DNA of 64,000 nucleotides. Source: Closterium sp. Naga37s-1 (taxonomy: Eukaryota; Streptophyta; Zygnematophyceae; Desmidiales; Closteriaceae). The notes beneath the pieces were generated by a model. The model was not told the origin of the DNA, searched no databases, and saw only the letters and a program-made list of their open reading frames with translations. Below, in pieces: positions 39,222 to 49,160 of the stretch. Location of the stretch: assembly GCA_947471745.1 (NCBI GenBank), contig CANJKZ010000777.1, positions 2,722,001 to 2,786,000 of the forward strand, given 5' to 3'. Both the position numbers and the translations under genes were made by a program. How positions within the stretch are numbered: the first letter of the stretch is position 1; every line of letters begins with the position of its first letter.

Positions 39222-39689
39222 CTAATGATCACAAGGGTAAAGTGCCTCGGTGTTGGCCCGAGAGGCCACGTAAACAAGACGAAGCTGACCACGCTGCTGC
39301 AACTCTCGAGCAAGGAAGTAACGCAGGGCGATGTGCTTTGTCCTGTTCTCCTGTCTGTGCTCCTGACACAAGGCAATCATGGCCTTGTTGTCGACGTACA
39401 GAACTGGAGGAGAACAAGGCGGCTCTCCCAAGTCGGTCAGCAGGTAGGTGAGCCAGCGTAACTCCTGTGCAGCCATGGCCCCTGCGCAGACCACAGCCTC
39501 ACAACTGGAACTGAGAATAGAAGACGAGCAGGTAGACCGCCAAGAAACAGAGCCGGAGTCAAGACTGAAGGTGTAATCCTGAGACGAACGCTGCGTAGCC
39601 AAGTCGTCAACCCAAGAAGCGTCTGCGTGGCCAGTGAGGACAATAGAGCCCGTCCTCCAAGCACGAGCCCCATGCCCGATGTACTGCAC
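39222..39689 (-). pseudogene. Copia-G RNase H
   Basis: LTGHADASWVDDLATQRSSQ, SSCEAVVCAGAMAAQELRW, YVDNKAMIALCQE and HIALRYFLARELQQR are clear. The second catalytic Glu context is EAVV rather than EAEI. Compared with Copia-B, about 13 bases are missing near 39250, removing DIFTKA. Confidence 0.82.
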
Positions 39690-39718
39690 AAGTAGCGTAT
39701 CGCTCTCTTAGCGGTCTT

Positions 39719-40963
39719 TCAGTGCTCTGGTCGGTGTCTCCCGGGCGCAATGTAGCGTGCTAGGATGCTAAGAGGGTAAGCAAGGTCAGGTCGAGTGCAG
39801 GTCATCAAGTACATGAGGCAGCCCACAAGCTCTGGATATGGTCCACTCGGCTCTACGGACTCATCCAACGGCAGAGCTGAGAGCGAGTGGCCGGTAGGCA
39901 GAGGAGTGGACTGTGGCGAGGAGTACTGGAAGTCAAAGCGCTGAAGGACCTGTTGCACCATGTGTGACTGAGTCAAGGTAATGGCGCGCCGTGCTCTGTC
40001 CCGGCTGATTTGCAAGCCAAGACAGCTACGCAGCTCACCAAGGTCTATGCACGTGTGTCTCTTCTGCAGCTCCGACTTCACGTGGGTGAGTTCCTTAGTG
40101 TAAGCAGTGGCAAAGACCAAGTCATCGACGTACACGAGGATGTAGAAGGGCGGCAGCGAAGAGTCGGTGCGTAGAAACAGCGACGGGTCGGCAGTAGAAG
40201 GAGCAAACCCAAGAGCCGAAAGAGTCGTCCTCAGTGTGTCGTGCCACTCGCGAGGCGCCTGATGGAGACCGTAGACTGGCCGCCGAAGGCTCCAGTGGGT
40301 ACCTGCAGGAAACGACCCAGTGAAGCCAGGTGGGCAGCGCAGCCAGATCTCCTCGTGCAGGCTGCCCTGCAAGAAAGCTGTGCTGAAGTCAAGAGAGTGA
40401 AGCTCGTAGTCACGCTGAGTGGCGACGTGCAGCAGAACCCAAAGAGTGGTCATCTTCGGGGTAGGGGAGAAGGTCTGGAAGAAGTCAACTCCCTGTCGCT
40501 GACTAAAGCCTCGTGCACCGTAACGCGCCTTGAAGACAGGCGGAGAACCCGACGGCCGCTTCACCATGAAAATCCACATGCCACTGACGATGTTTGCCCC
40601 ACGTGGGGGAACAACGTCGACGTAAGTGCCTGTGGACTTCCAGGATGCCATCTCTGCGTCCATGGCTGACTGCCAGTGAGAGGAGTAGGGACCCTCAATC
40701 GCCTCTGCGTAAGAGCGCGGAGTCGGGATGTCAGGTGCATCCGGGTCTCCATCAGTTACAATCAGCATGGACACGAGATGAGGTAGAACAGCTGCAAAAC
40801 ACTCCAAGTCCTCTTGCTTGTCCTCAAGGACGTCCGTGCCAAGAGCACACTCACCCCCGACGGATGGAGAAAAGACAGACTCAGACTCAGCAAGAAGACT
40901 AGTGGCGTAGTCTAGACGAAAGCGAGCAACAAAGTCGACAAGCTCAGCAACTAGGGCAGACAT
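39719..40963 (-). CDS. Copia-G linker end and reverse transcriptase
   Basis: 414 uninterrupted residues, with DKQEDLECFAAVLPHL in sense where Copia-B and Copia-F have TAG, then DAEMASWKSTGTY, FSTAFLQGSLHEEIWL, YGLHQAPREWHDTL, catalytic YVDDLVFATAY and SGPYPELVGCLMYLMTCTRP. The frame ends at a stop in place of MAAAKR. The RT palm is complete. Confidence 0.88.
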   Translation of the reverse strand: MSALVAELVDFVARFRLDYATSLLAESESVFSPSVGGECALGTDVLEDKQEDLECFAAVLPHLVSMLIVTDGDPDAPDIPTPRSYAEAIEGPYSSHWQSAMDAEMASWKSTGTYVDVVPPRGANIVSGMWIFMVKRPSGSPPVFKARYGARGFSQRQGVDFFQTFSPTPKMTTLWVLLHVATQRDYELHSLDFSTAFLQGSLHEEIWLRCPPGFTGSFPAGTHWSLRRPVYGLHQAPREWHDTLRTTLSALGFAPSTADPSLFLRTDSSLPPFYILVYVDDLVFATAYTKELTHVKSELQKRHTCIDLGELRSCLGLQISRDRARRAITLTQSHMVQQVLQRFDFQYSSPQSTPLPTGHSLSALPLDESVEPSGPYPELVGCLMYLMTCTRPDLAYPLSILARYIAPGRHRPEH

Positions 40964-41136
40964 AGCAGCAGACTCAAACGAAGGATCAGTGACAACAGTG
41001 GCCAGGAGACGTGTGACAGTAGGGCTGGCAGCATGAGCTAAGTCAGACTCAGGGTCCGGAACGTGCGGAAGAGAGGACGTAGGAGGAGACGGCAGGGGAA
41101 TACGCTGTGGAACAAAGGAAGGACGAAGTGCTATAG

Positions 41137-41472
41137 TGTCAGAGGTCCACAGGTGATCCCCGATTAATCCTAGGGAAGGGTTACAGGCTTGTTGTCCTGG
41201 GGGGCAATGACCCGCTACTTTACAAGCCCTTTTATCCTAGTGGTCTAGTGGCTGGGATTCTGATATGGTATCAGAGCGAAGGTCTCGGGTTCGTATCCCG
41301 GTGTGTGCACTTCGGGCATCCCAGTGCGGGGGGGTGTCAGAGATCCACTGGTGATCCCCGATTGATCCTAGGGAAGGGTTACAGGCTCGTTGTCCTGGGG
41401 GGTTATGGGCGCAGTGACCCGCTACTTAACAAGCCCTTTTATCCCAGTGGTCTAGTGGCAGGGATTCTGACA
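41137..41472 (+). mobile_element. TRIM-H: miniature LTR element with a tRNA-Glu-like segment
   Basis: Two direct repeats (41137-41265 and 41335-41472), each starting TGTCAGAG and ending TTCTGATA/TTCTGACA, flank only 69 bp. The interior opens with primer site TGGTATCAGAGC (41266) and ends with a G-rich tract. Flanks TATAG (41132-41136) and CATAG (41473-41477) are a likely duplication with one mismatch. The LTR end, AGTGGTCTAGTGG then GGATTCTGA, resembles the 5' half of tRNA-Glu with its A box, and the interior GGGTTCGTATCCCGG resembles a T arm with B box about 47 bp on. Structure says TRIM; the tRNA-like part could supply an RNA polymerase III promoter. It lies inside the Copia-G linker. Confidence 0.75.
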
Positions 41473-41499
41473 CATAGTGTGCGTGCCAAGGACAGGAGG

Positions 41500-42540
41500 A
41501 GGACGCTCACGAGGAACACAACGACCAGTGCAACCAGCGCGAACAGGCGAGGCAGGACGAGACGCAGGCTTACGACGCTCTGTAAGCAAGTCTGTCTGCT
41601 CTGTGTAAAGAGAAGGAGCAGGTTGTCGGGAGCCTGGCTCTAACGGGAGGTCAGTAGAAGACGGGAGGCTAAGAACCTGGCGAAGCACGGAGTCAGGCGG
41701 TGGCAGAGACGACGGTGACCGCGGAGTGTAGAACAGTCGCTGGTGTGCAGTACCACTAGCACCAGCACCTCCAGTACGAGCACCACCAGCTCCAGCGCCT
41801 CCAGCAGCTACAGCGCCTCCGGCACCAGCAGCAGCACCAGCTCCGGCAGCTCCAGCACCTCCAGTACTAGCACCTCCAGGACCAGCAGCTCCAGCTCCAG
41901 GGCCACCAGCCCCGACGCCTCCAGCGCCAGCGCCGCTATCTCCATCACCTCCAACTCCAGGGTCTCCAGCTCCAGTGTCGACAGCACCCGCTCCAGGGCC
42001 TTCAGCCCCAGTGCCTCCAGTAGCAGCACCCCCAGAACAGGCAACTCCAGCTCCAGCAGCACCACAAGTCCTAGCAGCTCTAGTACCTTTAGTACGAGCA
42101 CCTCCAGAACCAGAAACACCAGCACTCCCAGCGTCTCCATGACAAGCAGCTCCAGCAGCTCGAGCCCCAGCACCTCGAGCAGCAGTACCTCCAGCAGCAG
42201 TACCTCCAGCTCCAGCAGCACGACTTCTTAGGCAGGCACGCCACGCAAGCCACTCTCGTAGCTGCTGTGGTGAGAGAGGCCCCAAGCATGAAAAGAGACC
42301 CAGAGAAGCGCCAGCAGACTCAGCACCCCCAGACCCGGCACCCTCCGGCTCAGCACCTGGCACCCTCCGTCTCAGCACCCCCCAGGCTCCGCACTTGCAG
42401 GCTCAGCACCCCCAGGCTCCGCACTCGCAGGCTCAGTACACTCAGGCTCCACACCCCCTAGCACCTGAAGCAGAGGCTCAGCACCCCCAGACACATCACC
42501 CCAAGCAACACCTGAGTCGCTAGTGACCTCGACAGGCTCA
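41500..42540 (-). pseudogene. Copia-G Ala/Gly-rich linker
   Basis: Codes for repetitive Gly/Ala text (GTGAEGPGAGAVDTGAGDPG type), homologous in position to the linkers of its sisters. No independent gene. Confidence 0.65.
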
Positions 42541-42569
42541 GCCAAGGAGAGGGGGTCTACCTAAAACAC

Positions 42570-43538
42570 ACATGAAGGAGCAGGACCCTGACGGGGGAGA
42601 GGGTCTACCAGAGGGGGACATGGAGCGAGGAAAAGCGGCGGGGGAGGGAGAGGGGCAGTGCAGTAGGGGAAGAGACAGTAGAAAGGAACCGACTCGTCAA
42701 AGGTGACGTCCTAAGAGGACAGAACATTGCGCGAGGAGGGGTGGTAAAACTGCCAGCCAGGCTCGTCAGTTGGGAAGCCGAGGAAGACACAGGGCATGGT
42801 GCGGGAGGAGAGCTTGTCCGTGGACGTATCGCGGACAAAGGCACGAGCACCCCAGACCCAGAACACCGACGCATCGCCAACCTCTCCCGTCCAACGCAGT
42901 GTGGGCGAGGTCTAAGGCAAGGAGACACGGGGCTAGAGGTTGAGCTGCTGCGCGGCGTACCGGACCGCAAACGGCCACAGAAAATGGGGAGCTACCGCAT
43001 GGATCAAGGAGGTACGAGCGAGCTCCATGACCAAGCCAATGCGGCACTCAGCAACCCCATTTTGGTGCGGTGAGGCCAGAAGCGTGAACGATTGGCGGAT
43101 GCCCTCCCCCTGACAGAAGGCCCGCAAGAGGTCGGAGGAGAACTCACCACCTCTGTCAGAGTGTAGACGCAGGACTGGGAGGTCGTGGCGGAACCGCTCG
43201 CGGAGCTGGGGACGAACTGCTCGGATCCAAGGGTACAGGACATCAGGGACCTCACCCTTCGTGCGCAAGGGGAAGACCGTGGTGTAACGCGAGTAGTCGT
43301 CGACAACCAGCAGAAAGTACCGCGCGCTGCCCTGTCCACGAACGCGGGCTGGGCCCCACACGTCCACGTGGAGGGTCTGTAGAGGAGCCTCGGGGGAAAC
43401 GAGGAGGAGTGAGGAAGCAGCGCGCTGCCGCCCGAGGCAAGGAATGCAGGGTAGCGCAGGCAAGGCAGGGAGGGGAGGGAGAGACCTGGGAAGACCAGAC
43501 ACAAGGAGGCGACTATGCATGCCATGTAGACGTGGCAA
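42570..43538 (-). pseudogene. Copia-G integrase
   Basis: HVDVWGPARVRGQG, Asp in VVDDYSRYTTVF, Asp in LHSDRGGEFSS and Glu in NGVAECRIGLVM are present, then a stop after AAQQLNL (about 42933) where sisters continue PRVSLPETSP. The C-terminal portion is readable beyond in the same or shifted frames (GWQFYHP-like text near 42750). Confidence 0.8.
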
Positions 43539-44580
43539 GTAGGGGTGACCCAGACGGTGGTGCCAGAGAAGAGTCCGGCGCAGTCGTCAGTGTGTAAAGA
43601 CTCGACCCTGGCCGACGGGTAAACGTGGCCAGGTGGCGGCGAGTCTGGGAGCACGTACAGATCGCCACACACTGTCCTCCAGGGGTAAAGGTGTCAACCC
43701 ACTTGTTCTGGAGAATTGCGTTGCTCACCAAGTTCGTAGAGAATGAGGGGAGGTGGAGGCCTGTCAGTGAGCCAGACGGAACCGCTGGGCACGGGAGCAG
43801 AGTGGTGGACCGTGCAAGAACTGTGCCCGCTGAGGGGTCAGCCAGAGAGACTGCAACAGGTGCAGTGAGTGGTATGAGTGCAGTACTATCACGAAAGAAA
43901 CAGCGGGAAGCACCTAAGTCAAGCGTGAAGGTGTGCAAGGCCTCAGTAGGTGCAGTACCTAAAAGAGCATACTCGCTCGCACCTAAGGCAGCAGCCTCTA
44001 TACCTGGGTCAGGCGGCACACACAAGTAACAGTCTCCCTCAGCACTAATAGTTAATGCATACATGGCAGCAAGGATAGCATTATAGTCAAGAGCGAAGAT
44101 GTCTACACCAGCCTTAAGCAGCTCATGCGAGCGAGGGCGCTCGACCTCCTCGCCCATCTCCTCACGCCAGGCGTCGTCAAGGCGGGAGAAGCAGCGGTGC
44201 TGAGTGTGGAACTTCCCGCATGTCTGACCAGCGCGGTCACATGCGCGAATGACATACGGGCAGCGATCACTACCCCCAGACGTCCCACGCTGAGCAAGCC
44301 ACTCACAAAGCTGCTGTGGTGTAAGAGCCTCACGGGGACGCTGCTGCTGCTGCTGTCTCTGGCCAGCGCCAGCGCCTCCGCCCCGACCGCCACCGCCGCC
44401 GCCACCGACACCCCGACCGCCACCGCCGCCGCCGCCACTGCCGCCGCCACCCCCTCCGCCACGTCCGCCTCCACCGCCACTCCCACCGCTGCCACCGACG
44501 CCACCACTCCCGCTAGCACTCTCGCCACCACTCCCTCTGCCACCTCCTCCTCCTCCACCTCCTCCACCACCACCCCCCCC
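43513..44580 (-). CDS. Copia-G Gly-rich tract, zinc motif and protease
   Basis: From the Gly tract the frame reads RPREALTPQQLCEWLAQRG, the conserved C-x13-C-x3-H-x4-C motif (CPYVIRACDRAGQTCGKF onward to C), then DYNAILAAMYAL, DCYLCVPPDPGIEAAALG and the protease site TLDLGASRCFFRD, with Leu for Ser in D-S-G. It continues to HLATFTRRPGSSLYTL. The zinc motif is conserved despite strong divergence elsewhere. Confidence 0.82.
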   Translation of the reverse strand, partial: GGGGGGGGGGGGGGRGSGGESASGSGGVGGSGGSGGGGGRGGGGGGGSGGGGGGGRGVGGGGGGGRGGGAGAGQRQQQQQRPREALTPQQLCEWLAQRGTSGGSDRCPYVIRACDRAGQTCGKFHTQHRCFSRLDDAWREEMGEEVERPRSHELLKAGVDIFALDYNAILAAMYALTISAEGDCYLCVPPDPGIEAAALGASEYALLGTAPTEALHTFTLDLGASRCFFRDSTALIPLTAPVAVSLADPSAGTVLARSTTLLPCPAVPSGSLTGLHLPSFSTNLVSNAILQNKWVDTFTPGGQCVAICTCSQTRRHLATFTRRPGSSLYTLTTAPDSSLAPPSGSPLLATSTWHA

Positions 44581-45395
44581 ACCCCCCGGTGCCACCTCCG
44601 CTACCCTTGGCTCCCTTGCCCTTGCTGCTGCGGCGCCTCCCACTAGGAGCAGAAGCAGCACCAACAGACTCAGCACCAAGGAAGTCAACAGCAGCGGCAG
44701 TAGCGTAGGAGGGGGCAAGGGGAGAGGTAGAGCACCCTTCAAAGATGGGGGTGCGAGGAGCGCCACGAGCAGCACCTACAGTGACTATGCTAGTCTTGGC
44801 GGCTAGAAGCTGCTCCTCTAGGAGGTCAATAGTGAGATCGGTGGGAGAGCGAGCGAGAAAGTGGTCCCTGACCGAGCGAAGAGAGTTAGGGAGACGGGTC
44901 ACTATGAAGTGGAGGGTCCAGTATATCGGAGGCGGGTTCTTAGCTAAGAACTCTTTGGGGAGGGCGGTGCAAAGGCGAGTGTCACTAGTGCGAAGGTGGG
45001 TGATAAGATCGGCAACTGTTGTAAAGGTGGACAGCTCAGAAAACAGGTAGGGCAGCATAAGGTGGCTAAGTGCAGCAGTGGCAGGGGAGGAGTACCGAGA
45101 AACTACAGCGTACAGGGCCTTAGCGGTTTTGTGCTCGCCAAAATGCGTGAGTTCGGCTAACGGCAGGTGGTTGCGAACGGCTAGGCGAGCTGCAGCATCA
45201 CGAGTCTGCCACTGGGAACGGGCACTAAGCTTAGATGTGGCAGCAGGAGCGACTGAGGCACCAGATGTGTGGTATAAGAGAGAGAGACATTATCCTTGCT
45301 ATCGCTCATTAGGAACAGCTGCAGGTCATCGAGCCAGGTCTCAAACTAAATCGGGCGGCCCTCAGTATCGAACGACAGAACGCAGAGGGTGGCCA
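44513..45395 (-). pseudogene. Copia-G gag
   Basis: Gag starts at an ATG near 45395 with ATLCVLSFDTEGRPI, meets a TAG, then DDLQLFLMSD. The downstream part (from MLPYLFSELSTFTTVADLI) is open through AKNPPPIYWTLHFIVTRLPN to GRRRSSKGKGAKG, where a G run shifts the frame into the Gly tract. Confidence 0.8.
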
Positions 45396-45880
45396 TAGCT
45401 GCTGGTGCGGGACTGGCAGGGCAGAGCGATTGCAGGCAAGGAGTAGTAGCACTAGCAGCAGCAATAGTAGAAGCAGCAGTGCAGTAGTAGAAACCGGTCT
45501 GCCAGGCAACTAGGCAGCGCAGCGCAGCTCAGCAGGGCAGCGCGACTCGGGCAGTGCGGCACAGCTCGGGCGGTGCAGCGCGGCTCGGGCGGTGCAGCGC
45601 GGCTCGGGCAGCACAGGCAGTGTGCGGATTGTGCAAGCAGCTAGCGGGCCGGATGCACGAAGGCCTGAGGAAGCGCGCTAGCAGGGCAGCGCGAGCAGGC
45701 CGCTAGCAGGGCAGCAAGCAGGTCGCGCGCTAGGCAGCTGTGCAGGCAGCGCAACGGGCAGTGCAAATAGGGCAGGGCAGTACGTGCAGTTCGGGCAGGG
45801 CAGTGGGGTAATGCGGAAACCGCAGTCGGAATGGTGGGCCCGAAAAAAAATAAAAATGGTCCTACGGACCTAGTGCTCTG
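45396..45880 (-). repeat. Copia-G leader
   Basis: Irregular repeats such as GGGCGGTGCAGCGCGGCTC (plus strand), different from the leaders of Copia-B, C and F. Confidence 0.6.
45836..45841 (-). promoter_or_regulatory. Conserved GGGCCC leader palindrome (Copia-G)
   Basis: 52 nt from the LTR-side end of the primer site, followed like its sisters by an A/T homopolymer tract. Confidence 0.35.
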
Positions 45881-45893
45881 AAACCATGGCAGA

Positions 45894-46079
45894 ATGAGAA
45901 GCTAGAATGACTGCATTGAAAGAATTGTAGGTACAAGTACTAACCCTAATATGGGCAGGCAGCACACACAAGTTGGATGTATGAGGAGTGCGAGCGGGTG
46001 ACGCCCACACACTCACACGCGAGCCACGACACATGGCACAGGGCACATGCTAGCTCATTTAGGGTGCCTTATAGCGTGG
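45894..46079 (-). repeat. Copia-G 5' LTR, inner part
   Basis: In minus orientation it ends CATTCTGCCA just before the primer site and carries blocks such as TAGGGTTAGTACTTGTACC seen in other group LTRs. Its outer edge may extend to about 46335, where TGTCACAATG occurs. Confidence 0.45.
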
Positions 46080-46355
46080 CAAAGAGAGTTGCCAAATCAG
46101 CACCACCAGACGCGTCACCAGTGGAGCCGGTAAAGTTGGCTGCTGACGTGTAGTCACGGGAGAGGGTAGAGTGGAAGGCAGCAAGATGAGAGAAATGGGG
46201 GAAGGGAGAGCGGTGGAGAGACCAAAGCAGGATTCAGCAGGGCAATCGTACCAGAACCTTACCACCAACATGCACTCACGCAACAAGGAAACATGGCTCA
46301 ACTTAAGTAGAGTATAAGTTGACATGAAACATTGTGACACCAAGGACACATACAA

Positions 46356-46812
46356 TCATACGGCTCTCTCTAATGAAACCCCCAACCCCCCGATCACATC
46401 ACCTCTTTCCTCCTCTGAATCATCCTTGTTCATCAAATTGACTTCCTCGGACCTCGTCCTCCTCATCTCCATCTCACTCCACCTCCCACGTTCTGCAGTC
46501 CCCTCTCGTTCACTCCCATCCCCTTTGCTCCCCTCCCCTTCACTCTCCTCTCCATCCTCCCACTCTCCCTCTTCTCCTTCCTCCCCTTCATTCTCTCCAC
46601 ATTCCCTCCCCCCATCCTCTTCCTTTTGCTCATCCAGCTTCTGTGTACCATTGATCACCACCCTCAGCCTTTTCCCTACTCCCCTACACACCACTCCCCT
46701 CCTCTTTGCTCCCCTCCCCTTCATTCCCCTCTCCTTCCTCGCCTTCACTCACTTCGCCTTCAATCCCCTCATCCTGATCCGCTGTCCCTATTTCCTCTTC
46801 ATCCTCTCCCTC
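46356..46812 (-). other. Pyrimidine-rich (minus: purine-rich) tail region of the LRR gene
   Basis: Minus strand reads as Glu/Gly/Arg-rich text after the stop of the LRR frame. It is probably an acidic tail or 3' region with low-complexity expansion, similar to tracts near 20800 and 24050. Confidence 0.4.
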
Positions 46813-48047
46813 CTAGTCATCATCCCCCTCCCAATTATCCTCTCCCTCCAAGCCACCCACCACATGCCCTCCCTCGTCCAGGTCAGCTGTACCAACAATC
46901 TCCATGTTCCATCTTGACAACAATGGGCAGCGTTGGACCAGGCACACCTGCAGCTTCCCCATCTGCCGAAGGCCAGAGGGTAACTGAGCCAGCAGCGAGC
47001 AGTCCATAAGGTCTAACGTCTCCAGTGCTGGCAGCTGCGAAAACAATTCGGGCAGGCTGCAGAGTTTGGGCAGCCACAGAGAGAGCCTCTGCAAAGCAGA
47101 GAGCTTCCAAATCTCAACTGAAAGGCACGAAATGCTGACTTCGGACAAATGACACGACTCCAGTCCGCAAAGTTCAGTGACGGACTTGGGAAGGCTGGTT
47201 AGGTTTGGGCAGCTAACAATCTCAAAAGACTGAAGCTTCTTCAGCTGCCCGACGGACTCAGGCAGCTCAGACAAGCTCATGAGTCCCTTTAGTCTGTGGT
47301 ATGTGAGTGCTGAAAGATTCCCTATTGTCTCTGGCAGAGCTAGCAGGCTTTTGAAAAGGCAGATTCTTAGTGACTGCAAGCGAGAGATGCGAGAGATGGA
47401 GTCTGGAAGCAAGCGAAGCCGATCCCTTCCGGCAATTTCTAGGCTTGAGAGCAATGGGAAGGCGCCTAGCGATGGACCGAGCAGGTGCGATGGAAGGTCT
47501 GCAAAGCTAAGCCTCTCAAGGGATGACAGCAACACACCCGTGTCACTCTCCTCAGATCCCCAACAGCTGCCAGCAGCACTGCTGCTGCCTGTGTGACCGG
47601 CTAACTCAAAGCAGGCAATTCTTCCCGCAAGTTCATGTCCAACAGCTCCCATGTGTGCATCCCTCGGGTCGTCATCCCCAAACAGTGACTGCAGCGCGCC
47701 GCAGGTGTTCACTTGCAGATATTTCAACCGCTGCAGCTGGCACAGCGAGCGAGGGCGCGACTTCAGATTGGGCAGATCGCAGAGCGAGAGCGTTTCGAGC
47801 CCTTCCAGCCGTCCGATCTCCTCTGGCAACACCGTGATTTGCGAGAAAACGGCCAGCTCGAGGCTGGTGAGAGAACAGCCGATGGCAGGGAGGGAGGCAG
47901 GCAGGGTGGGCAGGTGCGGCAAATTGAAGAGAGAGAGCTCCTGGAGGCTTGTCAAGTGGGAGAATCCGTCTGGTAGCACGCCTCGCAGGCTGGGTGCTTC
48001 ACGGATCGTTAGGGTTTCGAGGGAGGAGAGTTGGAGAAGGTGGGAGG
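46813..48047 (-). pseudogene. Leucine-rich repeat gene (NB-LRR-like LRR region), C-terminal part
   Basis: About 410 residues of plant-type LRRs with roughly 23-residue periods: LETLSLCDLPNLKSRPRSL, LPDSISRISRLQSLRICLF, LPESVGQLKKLQSFEIVSC and LPALETLDLMDCSLLAQLPS. Such LRRs form the ligand-sensing end of NB-LRR and related proteins; no NB-ARC domain is in the window. The protein ends in an acidic segment (NWEGDDD). The apparent start Met lies in the solo LTR and is false. The 5' continuation lies at 48174-48660, in another frame. Confidence 0.65.
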
Positions 48048-48173
48048 TGTCAAACATTATATATGTTTCTGTTGTGTAGGCTACAGTGGGTTAGCCTTTA
48101 GGGGGTACCTTTCACTAGGGTTTCCTACTTGTACTCCAACAACTTTCTAGTTCATCACTTCTTGTTTCTGACA
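48048..48173 (+). mobile_element. Solo LTR of a copia element inside the LRR gene
   Basis: 126 bp, TGTCAAACATTATATATG...TTTCTGACA, related to the Copia-B group LTRs, flanked by GGAGG (48043-48047 and 48174-48178). A solo LTR is left by recombination between the two LTRs of a former full element. Confidence 0.88.
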
Positions 48174-48660
48174 GGAGGGAGGTGGGTGAGAGCCGTGCAT
48201 TCGAACAGCATTAGTCCGCGCAGGCTATGCAGACCATCCCCCATGCCTTGTGGTAGCAACGTGAGGTTGCAGCAGCAACTGAAGTCCAATAGCTCAAGGG
48301 AAGACAGCACAGTCAGGGAGTCTGGAAGTTGCGTTAGCAAACTGCATTTGGTTATTTTCAGCACCTTGAGGCTCGTCAGGTTGCCAAGCGATGAGGGCAG
48401 GCTGCTGAGCCACAGAAGCTCAACCTGGCATAGTGACTACAGGGTAGTCAGCTGCCCGAATTCCTCGGGCAGAGAATGTGGCGTTTCAGAGTTTTCGAGT
48501 GTGAGCTTTTTGAGTGAGGTGGCGAGGTATACGGAGGGATGCAGGTGCACGGCAATTCAAACGTCTAGCTCGAGCAGGCGTAGGCGAGAGCAACGTCGTG
48601 AGGTAGATGTTGGAGTGTCGTCAAGAGCAACCCTTTCGAACAATTTGTCCGCCCGGCACT
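48174..48660 (-). pseudogene. LRR gene, upstream part
   Basis: Minus-strand LRR text continues: LKITKCSLLTQLPDSLTVLSSLELLDF, LPQGMGDGLHSLRGLMLFECTALTHLP. Further upstream are SLPSSLGNLTSLKVL and SLPEEFGQLTTL, broken by a TAG near 48438. It is one frame off the downstream part once the solo LTR is removed, so the gene is probably dead or mis-sequenced here. Confidence 0.6.
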
Positions 48661-49160
48661 ACTGCTAGAACTAGTTCCAAATAGCCTGTACTTTATATCA
48701 AAGGACTCGTTTGGTCATCTAGTACTCTTGAGCTTCCGCCACTTCCAGCAAGCACGATGCCTACCGGAAAATCTGACGACGCGGTCAAACTCCACGACGG
48801 TGACAATAACGACTCTGTAGAGGTTAGAATATGACTATAACCAGGCAGAGGCAGACATAGAAGAGTAGGGGAAGGCCCATGGTGTTCGCCGCAGTAATAG
48901 GTTTCAATCCGGACAGAATGCAAAGCGAGCACAAACTGCGGCTGCAGGTCAGCAGCACCAGACAGCCCCGGCCACTAAAGGCGGACAAGGTAGAAATTGG
49001 ATGGCTTTAACTTTGCGCCGTTACCTCCTCCTGTGAGTAGCCTCCCCCCTGCTCAAGATCTCATAAGTGGCATGGCGAGTAGTTGCAAGAAGCTCCCGGA
49101 CATCACTAGCGCCTGCTCATCGCGGAAAGAACCTTGGGTTAAGAGCGGCAACTAGCCTAC
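48661..49160 (+). other. Possible 5' exons of the Ulp1-like gene
   Basis: A short frame starting MPTGKSDDAVKLHDGD near 48758 runs to a possible donor (GAG|GTTAGA), and NAKRAQTAAAGQQHQTAPAT near 48918 runs to GTGAGT near 49031. Neither has a recognised domain. The link to the gene downstream is a guess. Confidence 0.3.

Larger units (their letters stand above)
38879..46079 (-). mobile_element. Copia-G: divergent member of the Copia-B group, 3' LTR truncated
   Basis: On the minus strand: primer site TGGTTTCAGAGC (45893-45882), a leader with CG-rich repeats of its own type, gag, protease, integrase, linker (with the TRIM), RT, RNase H, polypurine tract and a partial 3' LTR (38879-38942). The 5' LTR starts inside 45894-46355 but its outer edge cannot be fixed. 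The 3' LTR remnant and the 5' LTR do not match well except for short blocks, so the ends may come from different subfamilies. Many stops and frame breaks; older than Copia-B, C and F. Confidence 0.78.

Noticed and set aside
41235-41310. A functional tRNA-Glu gene
   Set aside because: The anticodon arm is replaced by the primer-binding site and the acceptor stem does not close, so it is tRNA-like only.
46813-48057. ATG at 48057 as the true start of the LRR protein
   Set aside because: It lies inside the solo LTR, and LRR text continues on the far side.
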